Positions 1-7,929 of a stretch of 64,000 bases of DNA are shown here, piece after piece. The notes under the pieces were generated by a model. The model was not told the DNA's origin and ran no database searches. It saw nothing but the letters and a program-made list of their open reading frames with translations. A program made the translations under genes and the position numbers. The stretch lies in the NCBI GenBank assembly GCA_039961635.1, contig JABRWB010000037.1:19282-83281 (forward strand). The letters are read 5' to 3'. Positions within the stretch are counted from its first letter, which is position 1. Every line of letters begins with the position of its first letter. This stretch comes from a bacterium. GTDB taxonomy: Bacteria; 4484-113; JAGGVC01.

Positions 1-180
1 GATCCGGACTCGCTCGCAAGGGCGATGCTGTCTTTGCAGAACATGCCTGAACGGGAGCGCAAGGAATTGGGTATCGCGGCAAGAAAAAAAATCGAAGCCG
101 AATTCAGCCTCGATGTTTTCAAAGCCGAATGGATGAGTCTTTACCGCAAATGCCTTGAGGAAAAAAAATTGCGGCTTTAG
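1..180 (+). CDS. Glycosyltransferase, C-terminal end (partial)
   Basis: The first 59 codons of the window are open in frame 1 and end at TAG 178-180. They encode the tail of a larger protein. The pattern PDSLARAMLSL, then a helix rich in Glu and Arg, then EFSLDVFKAEWMSLY is typical of the last two helices of GT4-type (GT-B fold) glycosyltransferases, where a loop selects the active nucleotide-sugar site and the C-terminal helix crosses back to the N-terminal domain. The catalytic part lies outside the window, so the donor and acceptor cannot be named. It converges with the polysaccharide operon on the other strand, with only 16 bases between the two stop codons, which supports a role in the same surface glycan locus. 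Confidence 0.6.
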   Translation, partial: DPDSLARAMLSLQNMPERERKELGIAARKKIEAEFSLDVFKAEWMSLYRKCLEEKKLRL

Positions 181-196
181 CGGGTACGCGCTCTTG

Positions 197-1594
197 TCAA
201 GTTGCGGACGCGTCGCCGGCAGGAAGCGTGGCATCCCCCGCCGCTGAAGCACCTGCAGCCGCCGTTCCTGCAAGTCCCAGCTTGCACGTGGCCGAAGCAA
301 GCCCCAGTATCACGTGAACAACCGGCCGCACCGAAACCTCGTGAAGCGTGGCCACGACCATAAGGACGACAATCGCGGAATTTATCGCGGCCGCGGCCAG
401 CGAAAGCTCTCTGTTTCGGCGCGCCGCCGCAAGCGTCGTAGAAATCCCGGAAAGAAGGAAACCTATATAAGCGACGAGGGCGGGAATGCCCGAATCGGCT
501 CCGATTTCGAGATAGGTGTTATGCGCATTCAAAGGAAGCTCCATCGGAGGCAGGAGTTTCCGGCCATAGTTGTACGCTTCCCACCTGAACATGTCCAGGC
601 CGACGCCGGTGAGCGGCTTGTCGAGAATAATATTCTTCGCGGCGACCACGTTTTCAATTCTGTACAAAACGTCAAGTTCCTCAATTGACTGGGTTATGAA
701 CAGCCTGCGCTTGAACGCGTTGACGACACCTGTGGGATCGAGAATGAATCCCAAGATGGCCGCAACCGCCGCGATGGACGCGGCAATCCATGCCAATTTG
801 ACCAGATTGAATTTCACCACCCTGACGAGATACCAGAGAAACAAAAGCACAAGCGCCGCCCAAACCGATCGAGACTGCGTGATGAGAACGGTGAATCCCA
901 AAATCGCGATCGAAAAATAAAGCAAGATGCGGATTGCGGGCTGCTTCCAGCAGGTGAGAAGATAAACCGCAAGCACGAGGCCGACCATCGCGGTGAAGCC
1001 CACCCAAGTGGGATTCTGAACGCTGTATCCGACGCGCTTGAACGCTAGCAGATTGTGCGGCTCGAGTACGAACAAAATATACATATCGAGAACAACGTTG
1101 CCGACCACAAAGGCGAGAAACGCCTTTCGGAGATGGTCGGCAGAGCGAACCGCGAGAGCGACGAGGAACATAATCGCCAAAAGCCAGATGTGAAGCCTTA
1201 GGTAGTAAAGAGAATGTGAAATATTCTGGGACTGGGCGATGCCGGGAAGTGACAACGCCAGAAAAGCGGAATACCATATCCACGGCACCCCGATCGAAGC
1301 GTTGACCGCCGTCAAGGCGCGCCGATAATCAATAACCGTCCCGGAAAGCAGAACGAGCGAAATCAACCTCGGCGCCACCAGCCCCATTCCGCCCACGGTG
1401 ATTATCCGTTCAAGCGGCGCGATGAAAACCATCGCGTACATTCCCCAGACGGGATTGAATACCATCAGGAACAACGCAGCGGCGGCGGGTAACGCAAGGG
1501 AAACCGGGCCGAACAATCCAATCAAAACGCCGCCTATCGCGGCCGAGGCCAGCGCCGCCGCAACCTTCAAATTGCCGCCGTTCGGCCGCATCAC
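197..1594 (-). CDS. O-antigen ligase/polymerase-like membrane protein
   Basis: A 465-residue integral membrane protein with about ten to twelve hydrophobic segments. The larger soluble loop at about residues 280-360 carries a GVGLDMFRWEAYN-like stretch and then an NAHNTYLEIGADSG motif, the hallmark of the O-antigen ligase / Wzy polymerase family (WaaL, PF04932), whose conserved His and Arg act in glycan transfer from an undecaprenyl diphosphate carrier on the periplasmic face. It is the last gene of a four-gene operon: the flippase stops 12 bases upstream. The start is read as GTG 1594 (followed directly by ATG). There is no Shine-Dalgarno sequence, but TAAAAT lies 6 bases before the GTG, so a leaderless internal transcript is possible. 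Ligase and Wzy polymerase cannot be told apart here. The Ala-rich C-terminal tail is not conserved in the family. Confidence 0.8.
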   Translation of the reverse strand: MMRPNGGNLKVAAALASAAIGGVLIGLFGPVSLALPAAAALFLMVFNPVWGMYAMVFIAPLERIITVGGMGLVAPRLISLVLLSGTVIDYRRALTAVNASIGVPWIWYSAFLALSLPGIAQSQNISHSLYYLRLHIWLLAIMFLVALAVRSADHLRKAFLAFVVGNVVLDMYILFVLEPHNLLAFKRVGYSVQNPTWVGFTAMVGLVLAVYLLTCWKQPAIRILLYFSIAILGFTVLITQSRSVWAALVLLFLWYLVRVVKFNLVKLAWIAASIAAVAAILGFILDPTGVVNAFKRRLFITQSIEELDVLYRIENVVAAKNIILDKPLTGVGLDMFRWEAYNYGRKLLPPMELPLNAHNTYLEIGADSGIPALVAYIGFLLSGISTTLAAARRNRELSLAAAAINSAIVVLMVVATLHEVSVRPVVHVILGLASATCKLGLAGTAAAGASAAGDATLPAGDASAT

Positions 1595-1600
1595 AAGGCG

Positions 1601-1606
1601 ATTTTA
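1601..1606 (-). promoter_or_regulatory. -10 box directly before the ligase gene (leaderless type)
   Basis: TAAAAT (extended form TGA-TAAAAT, the TGA being the flippase stop codon) is followed by 6 bases and then GTG. This matches the spacing seen before several other genes in the window. Confidence 0.35.
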
Positions 1607-2980
1607 TCAGAAGCGCCGTCTGGCAACGGCCCGCCAAATTTCGAAGTAAAGCGCCAGGTCGGCTCTGTTTACAAGTAACACGGATGCAATTGGAATCCTG
1701 TATTCCCTGACATAAAAGAACAGCGCCATCAAGGCCGTGACGCCGTAGCCGACGCAGGTGGCGATTGCCGCCCCGACGCTTCCGTAAGGACCGGCAAGGA
1801 CCCACGTCAGCGCGACGGTCACGGGTATAGAACTTGCGAAGGACAACATCAAAAGCAGCGGCTTGCCCTGCCCCAGCAGATCTCGATAAAGGATCCGGTA
1901 AATTCCGAACAGAACGACGCCGGGGAGAAGCCATAGGAACACCGCGCCGCTGGCGGCGAATTCCTCGCCGTAAAGAAGCCGGATCATCGGCGGGCCGGCG
2001 ACCGCGCCCGCAATGCAAATAAGAATCGTCACGAAGGTCGTGTTCCTGCAGACGCGCGAGCTCATCGCCGAAGCTTGCTCCCGCGACGACGCAGCCACGC
2101 GAGGGAATAGCACGGTTCCCACCGAATCCGGAAGTTTGAGCATCAACATCGAAAGCGAAATGGCGACGGAATAGACACCCACCGTGGCGCTGTCTGTCTT
2201 GTATTTCAGGATGAACGTTGTCAGCGGCCCGGAAAGAACGCTCAACATCAGGATTCCGTGCGTCTGCAACCCGAACGATAGCAGCGAGCGCACTTCGCTC
2301 CAGGGAATTCGGAACTCTATCCTCGCACTCCTGCCGAGCAACACCATTGCAAGAACGGTGGAGAGCACTCGCCCGATAATCAATCCGACAATCACTCCCG
2401 GTATGCCCATGCGGAGCCAAAGCAAAAACGCGACAATCAGCATCACTTCGGTGAAATGCTTCGAAAACTCGACCAAGTTATATCTTCCAACCTGCTGCAA
2501 TCCAAGCGAAATGTGCTGTATGTAGCTCGTGAAAAGAGACAGCGGGACGATTGCCAAAACCGCTATCGCAAGCCTCGGATCGGTGTCGGAAAAAAGCGCC
2601 GTTTTCAGAAACGGGAAAATTGCAGCCACAACAAACGCCATTACCACACTGATAGCGACCGCGAAGTAAAACGAGGCTCCATATGCGCGGCTTGCGGGGA
2701 TTTTCTTTCCTCCCACGTGATAAGCATTGCTCGGCCCGATGGAAAGATGCCCCAGCTCGAGAACAAGCTTTGACAGCTGCATTATTACATACAGCGTACC
2801 CTTGCCTGACGGCCCGAGCACACGAGCAATGACTATGCCCTGAACGGCGTTGAAGAAAGTATTAAGCGTGTTTACACCGAAAGTCAAGCCGCTTTGCCTG
2901 ATGAAAGCGGCCGCGCCGCGCGTAAGGCCGCCGCCTGATGCATTAGAATCCAATTTCTTCACAGAGCGATTTTGGGACAC
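1607..2980 (-). CDS. Wzx-like polysaccharide flippase
   Basis: About 457 residues with some 12 to 14 transmembrane helices. The first helices carry TFGVNTLNTFFNAVQGIVIAR and VLGPSGKGTLYVI, as in the MATE/MOP superfamily polysaccharide transport proteins (Wzx, RfbX, MurJ relatives). Such proteins flip undecaprenyl-linked repeat units across the inner membrane. It lies between the epimerase and the O-antigen ligase-like gene, which fits a Wzx/Wzy-type pathway. The start chosen is GTG 2980, which shares one base with the TAG stop of the epimerase (TAGTG), so translation is probably coupled. A TTG nine bases upstream in frame is the alternative. The strongly basic C-terminus (VARRRF) fits a cytoplasmic end. 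Confidence 0.8.
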   Translation of the reverse strand: MSQNRSVKKLDSNASGGGLTRGAAAFIRQSGLTFGVNTLNTFFNAVQGIVIARVLGPSGKGTLYVIMQLSKLVLELGHLSIGPSNAYHVGGKKIPASRAYGASFYFAVAISVVMAFVVAAIFPFLKTALFSDTDPRLAIAVLAIVPLSLFTSYIQHISLGLQQVGRYNLVEFSKHFTEVMLIVAFLLWLRMGIPGVIVGLIIGRVLSTVLAMVLLGRSARIEFRIPWSEVRSLLSFGLQTHGILMLSVLSGPLTTFILKYKTDSATVGVYSVAISLSMLMLKLPDSVGTVLFPRVAASSREQASAMSSRVCRNTTFVTILICIAGAVAGPPMIRLLYGEEFAASGAVFLWLLPGVVLFGIYRILYRDLLGQGKPLLLMLSFASSIPVTVALTWVLAGPYGSVGAAIATCVGYGVTALMALFFYVREYRIPIASVLLVNRADLALYFEIWRAVARRRF

Positions 2981-3924
2981 TAACCGCAAACCCGCTTGTA
3001 GTAATCGATGGCGAGCTCAAGCCCGCGGCGGATATCATAACGCGGCTCGTACCCGATCAGCCTTTTCGCCTTGTCAATCGAAGCGTAGCTGTCCCGAACA
3101 TCGCCCGCGCGCGGCTCCAAAAACTCTGCTTGCGCATCCGGCCTGCCGAGCAGGTCGCGCAGCATTTCGAACAATTCGAGAACGCTCGTGCGCCCCGAAG
3201 CGCCGATGTTAATCACCTCACCGGCGCATGTCGGCGGCGCGCTGCACGCGAGCAGGTTCGCTTCCACCGCGTCTGCGACGAACGTGAAATCACGCGTTTG
3301 ACGGCCATCGCCGTGAATCGGCGCAGGCTGGCCGCGGATAATCTGGCGGCAGAAAATCGGAATAACCGCTCCGTACTGGCTGTAAGGATCCTGCCGCGGC
3401 CCGTAAATGTTGAAATATCGAAGGGCGACGGTTTCAAGGCCGTAACAATAGAAAAACGCCTTGCAGAATTGCTCGCCGGTGAGCTTTGTCACCGCGTAAG
3501 GCGACATCGGATTTGCGGGCATTTCCTCGTGCTTCGGCAGAGTCGGCGTGTTGCCGTAAGCGCTCGACGAAGCCGCGAACACGAAACGCTTCACACCTGC
3601 TTTGACCGCCGCGTGGAGCAAATTGACCGTTCCGCCGACATTCACATGAGTAGAAGAAACCGGATCGATTATCGACCGGGGTACTGAAGGCAACGCCGCC
3701 TGGTGCAGCACGAAGTCAATCCCCTCGCATGCGCCACGGCATGTTTCGAAATCGGTTATCGAGCCTTCGACAAGCTCGAAGTCCGCTTCTGCGCCTTCCA
3801 GGTTTTCCCGCCTGCCCGTCGAAAAATCGTCAAGAACACGCACCCGCTCGCCGCGTCGCGCCAGCTCGTGGACTATGTTGCTTCCAATGAACCCAGCCCC
3901 GCCCGTCACCAGATAGTGCGCCAT
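2980..3924 (-). CDS. NAD-dependent nucleotide-sugar epimerase (extended SDR)
   Basis: A 314-residue extended short-chain dehydrogenase. The NAD-binding TGGAGFIGSN motif is at about residues 7-16, the catalytic Ser region at AASSSAYG and the YxxxK motif at YAVTK. The later ALRYFNIYGPRQDPYSQYGAVIP stretch is typical of UDP-glucose/UDP-GlcNAc 4-epimerases such as WbpP and GalE-type enzymes. The likely reaction is C4 epimerisation of a UDP-hexose or UDP-uronic acid, using the product of the neighbouring dehydrogenase. The start is ATG 3924, preceded by GGGGAAGAA; an upstream in-frame extension would overlap the dehydrogenase and lacks family similarity. It begins 10 bases after the dehydrogenase stop, so the two are co-transcribed. 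The exact substrate is not visible. Confidence 0.85.
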   Translation of the reverse strand: MAHYLVTGGAGFIGSNIVHELARRGERVRVLDDFSTGRRENLEGAEADFELVEGSITDFETCRGACEGIDFVLHQAALPSVPRSIIDPVSSTHVNVGGTVNLLHAAVKAGVKRFVFAASSSAYGNTPTLPKHEEMPANPMSPYAVTKLTGEQFCKAFFYCYGLETVALRYFNIYGPRQDPYSQYGAVIPIFCRQIIRGQPAPIHGDGRQTRDFTFVADAVEANLLACSAPPTCAGEVINIGASGRTSVLELFEMLRDLLGRPDAQAEFLEPRAGDVRDSYASIDKAKRLIGYEPRYDIRRGLELAIDYYKRVCG

Positions 3925-3934
3925 TTCTTCCCCG

Positions 3935-5248
3935 TTAAAGCCGTACGATTTTTTCGTTGACGATGCCCTTTGTCGCGTTTCTGGTGTCGAAAACCTGCAC
4001 CGCATGGTTAAGAATAAACGCCCAGTCGAACGCCGAATGGTCTGTGGTGCATACGACCAGCCCCGCCGAGGATATATTCTTGGGCGTCAGCTCAACCGAG
4101 CGCATAGTCACGGGCTTGCCGCTTACTTCCCACAACTTGCATTCCGGCACGTGCGGATCATGATAATAAACGTTCGCACCGCGGTCTATCAAAAGCTCCA
4201 TCACTTCGAGTGCCGGAGATTCCCTTACGTCGTTTATGTCCTTCTTGTATGCAACACCCAAAACAAGTATGTCCGTGCCTCTTATATGCATCGAGCGGTC
4301 ATTCAGAATGTCGGCGATCCTCTCCACAACCCACATGGGCATTTCCCGATTAATCTCGTTCGCGAGTTCGATGAACCTCGTACGGAAATTCAGGGAGCGC
4401 ATCTTCCACGAAAGATAAAGCGGATCTATCGGTATGCAGTGCCCTCCCAGTCCCGGGCCGGGATAAAACGGAACAAATCCGAACGGCTTGGTTGAAGCCG
4501 CATTTATCACTTCCCATACATCCAGACCAAGCCTGTGGCAGCTCATTGCAATTTCATTCACGCTGGCAATGTTTATGGCGCGGAAAGTATTTTCGACAAG
4601 CTTCACCATTTCTGCCGCCATTGTGGAGCTGACCGGGACGATTTTCGAAATTATCGTTCCGTACAGGCAGCTTGCACGGCTGACGCATTCCGGAGTCACT
4701 CCGCCAATCACTTTGGGAGTGTTGCCCGTCCCGTAAACCGGATTGCCCGGGTCAACACGTTCCGGGCTGAACGCGAGGAAGAAATCCTTGCCCACTTTGC
4801 GGCTTTTCTTTGAAAGCAGAGGCAGCATCACTTCCTCGGTCGTCCCGGGATACGTGGTGCTTTCGAGCACTACCAGCGCACCCGGCTTAATGTGCTTCGC
4901 CAACTGCTCCGTAGCCGAGAGGATATAGCTGATGTCCGGCTCTTGCGTTTTCGAGAGAGGCGTGGGTACGCATATACTCACGGAATCGCATTCGGCAAGC
5001 CTGGGGAATTCCGCGGTCGCCGCGAGCTTCCCGTCCGATACAAGCTTGGCGAGCAGCCCGTCGTCCACGTCGGGAATGTAATTTCTGCCGGTGTTAATGC
5101 TTTGAATCTTGCCCTTGTCCACTTCGAATCCAAGGACGTTGAATCCCGCGCGTGCGAATTCAACCGCAAGCGGAAGACCCACATAGCCGAGGCCGATTAC
5201 GCCGATTTTGAGACTTCGGTCGTTCGAGCGATTCTGAAATTCAAGCAA
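3935..5248 (-). CDS. UDP-N-acetylhexosamine (or UDP-glucose) 6-dehydrogenase
   Basis: About 437 residues with the three-domain layout of nucleotide-sugar 6-dehydrogenases. GVIGLGYVGLPLAVEFARAG is the N-terminal Rossmann loop, VVLESTTYPGTTEE is characteristic of the WbpA/WecC/TviB branch, and GLGGHCIPIDP holds the catalytic cysteine. The C-terminal domain has the GVAYKKDINDVRESPALEVMELL signature. The enzyme oxidises C6 of a UDP-sugar to the uronic acid with two NAD+. A TTG at 5248 is chosen as start because GGTGGAG lies 6 bases before it and the protein then begins shortly before the Rossmann strand; a GTG at 5260 is the alternative. It is the first gene of the polysaccharide operon. Confidence 0.88.
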   Translation of the reverse strand: MLEFQNRSNDRSLKIGVIGLGYVGLPLAVEFARAGFNVLGFEVDKGKIQSINTGRNYIPDVDDGLLAKLVSDGKLAATAEFPRLAECDSVSICVPTPLSKTQEPDISYILSATEQLAKHIKPGALVVLESTTYPGTTEEVMLPLLSKKSRKVGKDFFLAFSPERVDPGNPVYGTGNTPKVIGGVTPECVSRASCLYGTIISKIVPVSSTMAAEMVKLVENTFRAINIASVNEIAMSCHRLGLDVWEVINAASTKPFGFVPFYPGPGLGGHCIPIDPLYLSWKMRSLNFRTRFIELANEINREMPMWVVERIADILNDRSMHIRGTDILVLGVAYKKDINDVRESPALEVMELLIDRGANVYYHDPHVPECKLWEVSGKPVTMRSVELTPKNISSAGLVVCTTDHSAFDWAFILNHAVQVFDTRNATKGIVNEKIVRL

Positions 5249-5290
5249 CTTTGGCTCCACCCCCGGATTCCGGGGCAACGAAAGGCGAAA

Positions 5291-5314
5291 ATGATAGCAC
5301 CCCGCGTCGCGGGG
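5291..5314 (-). promoter_or_regulatory. Candidate promoter and hairpin before the polysaccharide operon
   Basis: On the minus strand an extended -10 (TGC-TATCAT, hexamer at 5291-5296) follows a perfect 7-bp inverted repeat, CCCCGCG-T-CGCGGGG (5300-5314). A second -10-like TATACT is at 5325-5330. The repeat has no T-run, so it is more likely an operator or a leader hairpin than a terminator. Confidence 0.3.
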
Positions 5315-5372
5315 CGCACAGACAAGTATAGCCCTCTCGGCGCGCGCCCGCAACAGCTTCCGGAAGCCGGCA

Positions 5373-7919
5373 CTATGGAACTACAGCCGCATAAACAACC
5401 GGTCCAGCGGGCAAATTAAGCAGACCTTCAAGCGTGGACAAGTCGATTTCTCCGGTTTCCAGAAACGCAGCCTGAACCTTCCCCGCGCCGAACTCGGCCG
5501 CAAGCCCCCTTCCCTGTCCAAGGCCGACGTCGGCGGCGTTCGGCACGTTCGAGCCGGTCTGGCCACTCGCTTCGAGGTCGATCGTCGCGGCGCCCGAGAG
5601 CGCGGGGAACGCTGATACGTTGACTTCCGCGTGCGCGGTCACCGCGCCGATCCACGCGTCCTTGCTTGAGCCGGACGGAATGGACACAATCGCGGGTACA
5701 AGGCCGTAGGTTATCCCGACTGTAGGCGGGAAAAGACCTATCAGCGAAATCGAACCCGAAACGAAAGTCTTGTTCACAGGCGAAGCTCCGCCCCTCCATA
5801 CCGACAAATCGAAAACGGGAAGATCGCCTACGGACGGGACTGTGACCGACCTCGCCTTTTGGTAAGTGATTTCCATCTCCCCTTCGACGAAAGCCGCGGA
5901 CATCGCAAGAGGATTCACATCGCCGAGCTGCGACGCGAGGTCGCTTACGCTCCAGGAATCTGTGCCGAGGCGCGCCGCCCTGAAAGCCGAAGTATCGAAT
6001 GCAAACGTCTGCGAGTCCACCTGTCCGCCGGTGTACACAACAACGGGCGAACCGTCCGCGGGATCGAAGTCGAGCGCGACCGATACAACCGTGGGCTGCG
6101 ATCCGATTGTTTCAAAATTCCAGGACAGCCCGTCGGGCGAGCCTCCGGTGTACGGCGCAAATGCGTATCGAACCTCGGCGTCCCCGCCTCCTCCGGGAGC
6201 CGAATACGCGATCGCGATATCGCCGCCCGGGGAATAAGCCGCCTTAAGCGAATTCGCGCCCAATGCAGCGTCGGTGACAAGCGCCTCGGCGAAGCCCTGC
6301 CCCGGAAGTCCGTAAAATAGCGAAATCGAGCCTGCCGTCGCATCGGGGACGGCGATTAAAACCTGCCCACCCGCAAAGAAAACGTCCGGCGCGCCGAGTC
6401 CGGCGCTTCCCGGCGAAACCTGCTCCTCCTGCCAACCGTTTTTGTAATACGCGATGTTGAGCGCGCCTCCCGGCTCCGCGTACGCGATAACCGGCGCGCC
6501 CGGCTCCATCGGAACGGGCGGCAGTGCGGATTCGGGCGCAAGCGCGATGTCGCACGCATCCGCGTCCACGGCGCTCACCTGCGTTTTCGTCGCGGGAGGG
6601 ACGGTTGCGAGCGCATCGAAGGGAGTCGCAAACAGCGTACCTCCGGACGTGTTTTCGTTCGGCGGTGACTCGCTGTCGAGCGCGGTGACGAAAAACGCGT
6701 ACTCCGCCAAATCCAACCCCGTTATCAGAGCTGAATGGGTATTCGAGCCGAAATCCTCGTAAAACGCATTCGGCGGAATTTCTTCCGATGACAGTCCGTA
6801 ATAAACTCGGTAAGTCACGGGCGGGCTGTCCGCATCCTCGGCGGTTCCCCAGGTAACCAGAGCCGATCCCGCGCCGGCAACCGCCGACTCTATTCCGTTT
6901 CCGGATATCCACACGGGCGGCGTTGTGTCGCCGGGCTCCGTTATTGCGTAATCGCTTGGTGTTCCTTCCGATGCTCCGTCGGTCGGCACTACGCGCCAAG
7001 CGGACGAAGACGAAAGAAACGCAGGATCCACCGGAACGGTCACGTCGAACCTGAAAAATCCGTACTGCGGATCTCTGCCCGGTTCGTAAGGAACTACGGT
7101 TGAGTTTTCCGGTACTATGCCTATTTCAAGCGGTTGTGCGTTCCAAACCGGCTCGCCGGGGGGGGAGGGGACTCCGCGGTAAATATGGTAGCCGGAGAGC
7201 ACCGCCAAATAATTCAGCGCGATGGGAGTTATGTCGGATACGCCTACGTCTCCGCTTCCGTCTCCGTCGATCAGCGATTCAAGGACGTCATCGCCTTCGC
7301 CGTCGTTTGGATCGCGCAGGAAATTGAGAGCAATCGGCGTGATGTCCGCCACGTTGACCTCACCGCCCGCATCGTAATCGCCGTTGTTTTTGCCGTTCCA
7401 GGTAAACCGGATCGAATCGGCGGACTGCGGCGTCGCAATCAGGTTCGTCACGACGTTCGCCGGGCCGGACGGAGCTGCGGATATTGATCTTTCGCCCGAG
7501 GTTCCGCAGACAAGGTTGATTGCGGCGATTTCCCCGGCGGGAATAGCCCCGCCGCCGATGCGAGTTACGCCTATCGCCGCTATGCCGGGGCGCGTCAGCA
7601 CCGCAAGTTTCAAGTATCCATCGCCGAACCTGCGCGAGAAATACGCGGATTTTGCTTCGTACGAATCCTCGGGATACTCGATGTGAACGAAAAATCCATC
7701 CGATGCTGCCGGAGCACTCAACTCGATTCGAATCCCGTCAGCCGTTTCTGTTAGATTGATCGAATAATCCATAACGCCCGCGATTGCAACCGCTTTGAAC
7801 CGGCCGTCGGCGGATTGTGCGGGAAATACGTTTTTCCCGCCGCAAGAAGAAAGCGATAATGCAACAGCAATTGAGGCGAAAAAGACTATGGACGCCGTAA
7901 GAATCTTGCTCAAGCGCAT
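5373..7919 (-). CDS. Large lipoprotein: cohesin-like, dockerin-like pair, Fn3-like domains
   Basis: 848 residues. A lipoprotein signal peptide ends in the lipobox LSSC (Cys 26). Residues about 45-140 look like a degenerate cohesin-type beta domain. Two 21-residue dockerin-like loops follow at about 181-201 (DYDAGGEVNVADITPIALNF) and 218-238 (DGDGSGDVGVSDITPIALNY), each with Asp/Asn/Gly at calcium-ligand positions and the unusual helix DITPIALNxL. A fibronectin-III-like segment starts at GYHIYRG and a second at about 334-430 (PPVTYRVYYG). The rest has beta-propeller-like periodicity (VAYAEPGGALNIAYY, IAYSAPGGGGDAEVRYA). No catalytic motif is visible. It begins 10 bases after the stop of the larger paralogue upstream and is probably co-transcribed. 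Function unknown; a surface-anchored binding or structural protein is inferred. Confidence 0.75.
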   Translation of the reverse strand: MRLSKILTASIVFFASIAVALSLSSCGGKNVFPAQSADGRFKAVAIAGVMDYSINLTETADGIRIELSAPAASDGFFVHIEYPEDSYEAKSAYFSRRFGDGYLKLAVLTRPGIAAIGVTRIGGGAIPAGEIAAINLVCGTSGERSISAAPSGPANVVTNLIATPQSADSIRFTWNGKNNGDYDAGGEVNVADITPIALNFLRDPNDGEGDDVLESLIDGDGSGDVGVSDITPIALNYLAVLSGYHIYRGVPSPPGEPVWNAQPLEIGIVPENSTVVPYEPGRDPQYGFFRFDVTVPVDPAFLSSSSAWRVVPTDGASEGTPSDYAITEPGDTTPPVWISGNGIESAVAGAGSALVTWGTAEDADSPPVTYRVYYGLSSEEIPPNAFYEDFGSNTHSALITGLDLAEYAFFVTALDSESPPNENTSGGTLFATPFDALATVPPATKTQVSAVDADACDIALAPESALPPVPMEPGAPVIAYAEPGGALNIAYYKNGWQEEQVSPGSAGLGAPDVFFAGGQVLIAVPDATAGSISLFYGLPGQGFAEALVTDAALGANSLKAAYSPGGDIAIAYSAPGGGGDAEVRYAFAPYTGGSPDGLSWNFETIGSQPTVVSVALDFDPADGSPVVVYTGGQVDSQTFAFDTSAFRAARLGTDSWSVSDLASQLGDVNPLAMSAAFVEGEMEITYQKARSVTVPSVGDLPVFDLSVWRGGASPVNKTFVSGSISLIGLFPPTVGITYGLVPAIVSIPSGSSKDAWIGAVTAHAEVNVSAFPALSGAATIDLEASGQTGSNVPNAADVGLGQGRGLAAEFGAGKVQAAFLETGEIDLSTLEGLLNLPAGPVVYAAVVP

Positions 7920-7929
7920 TCCCCTGAAT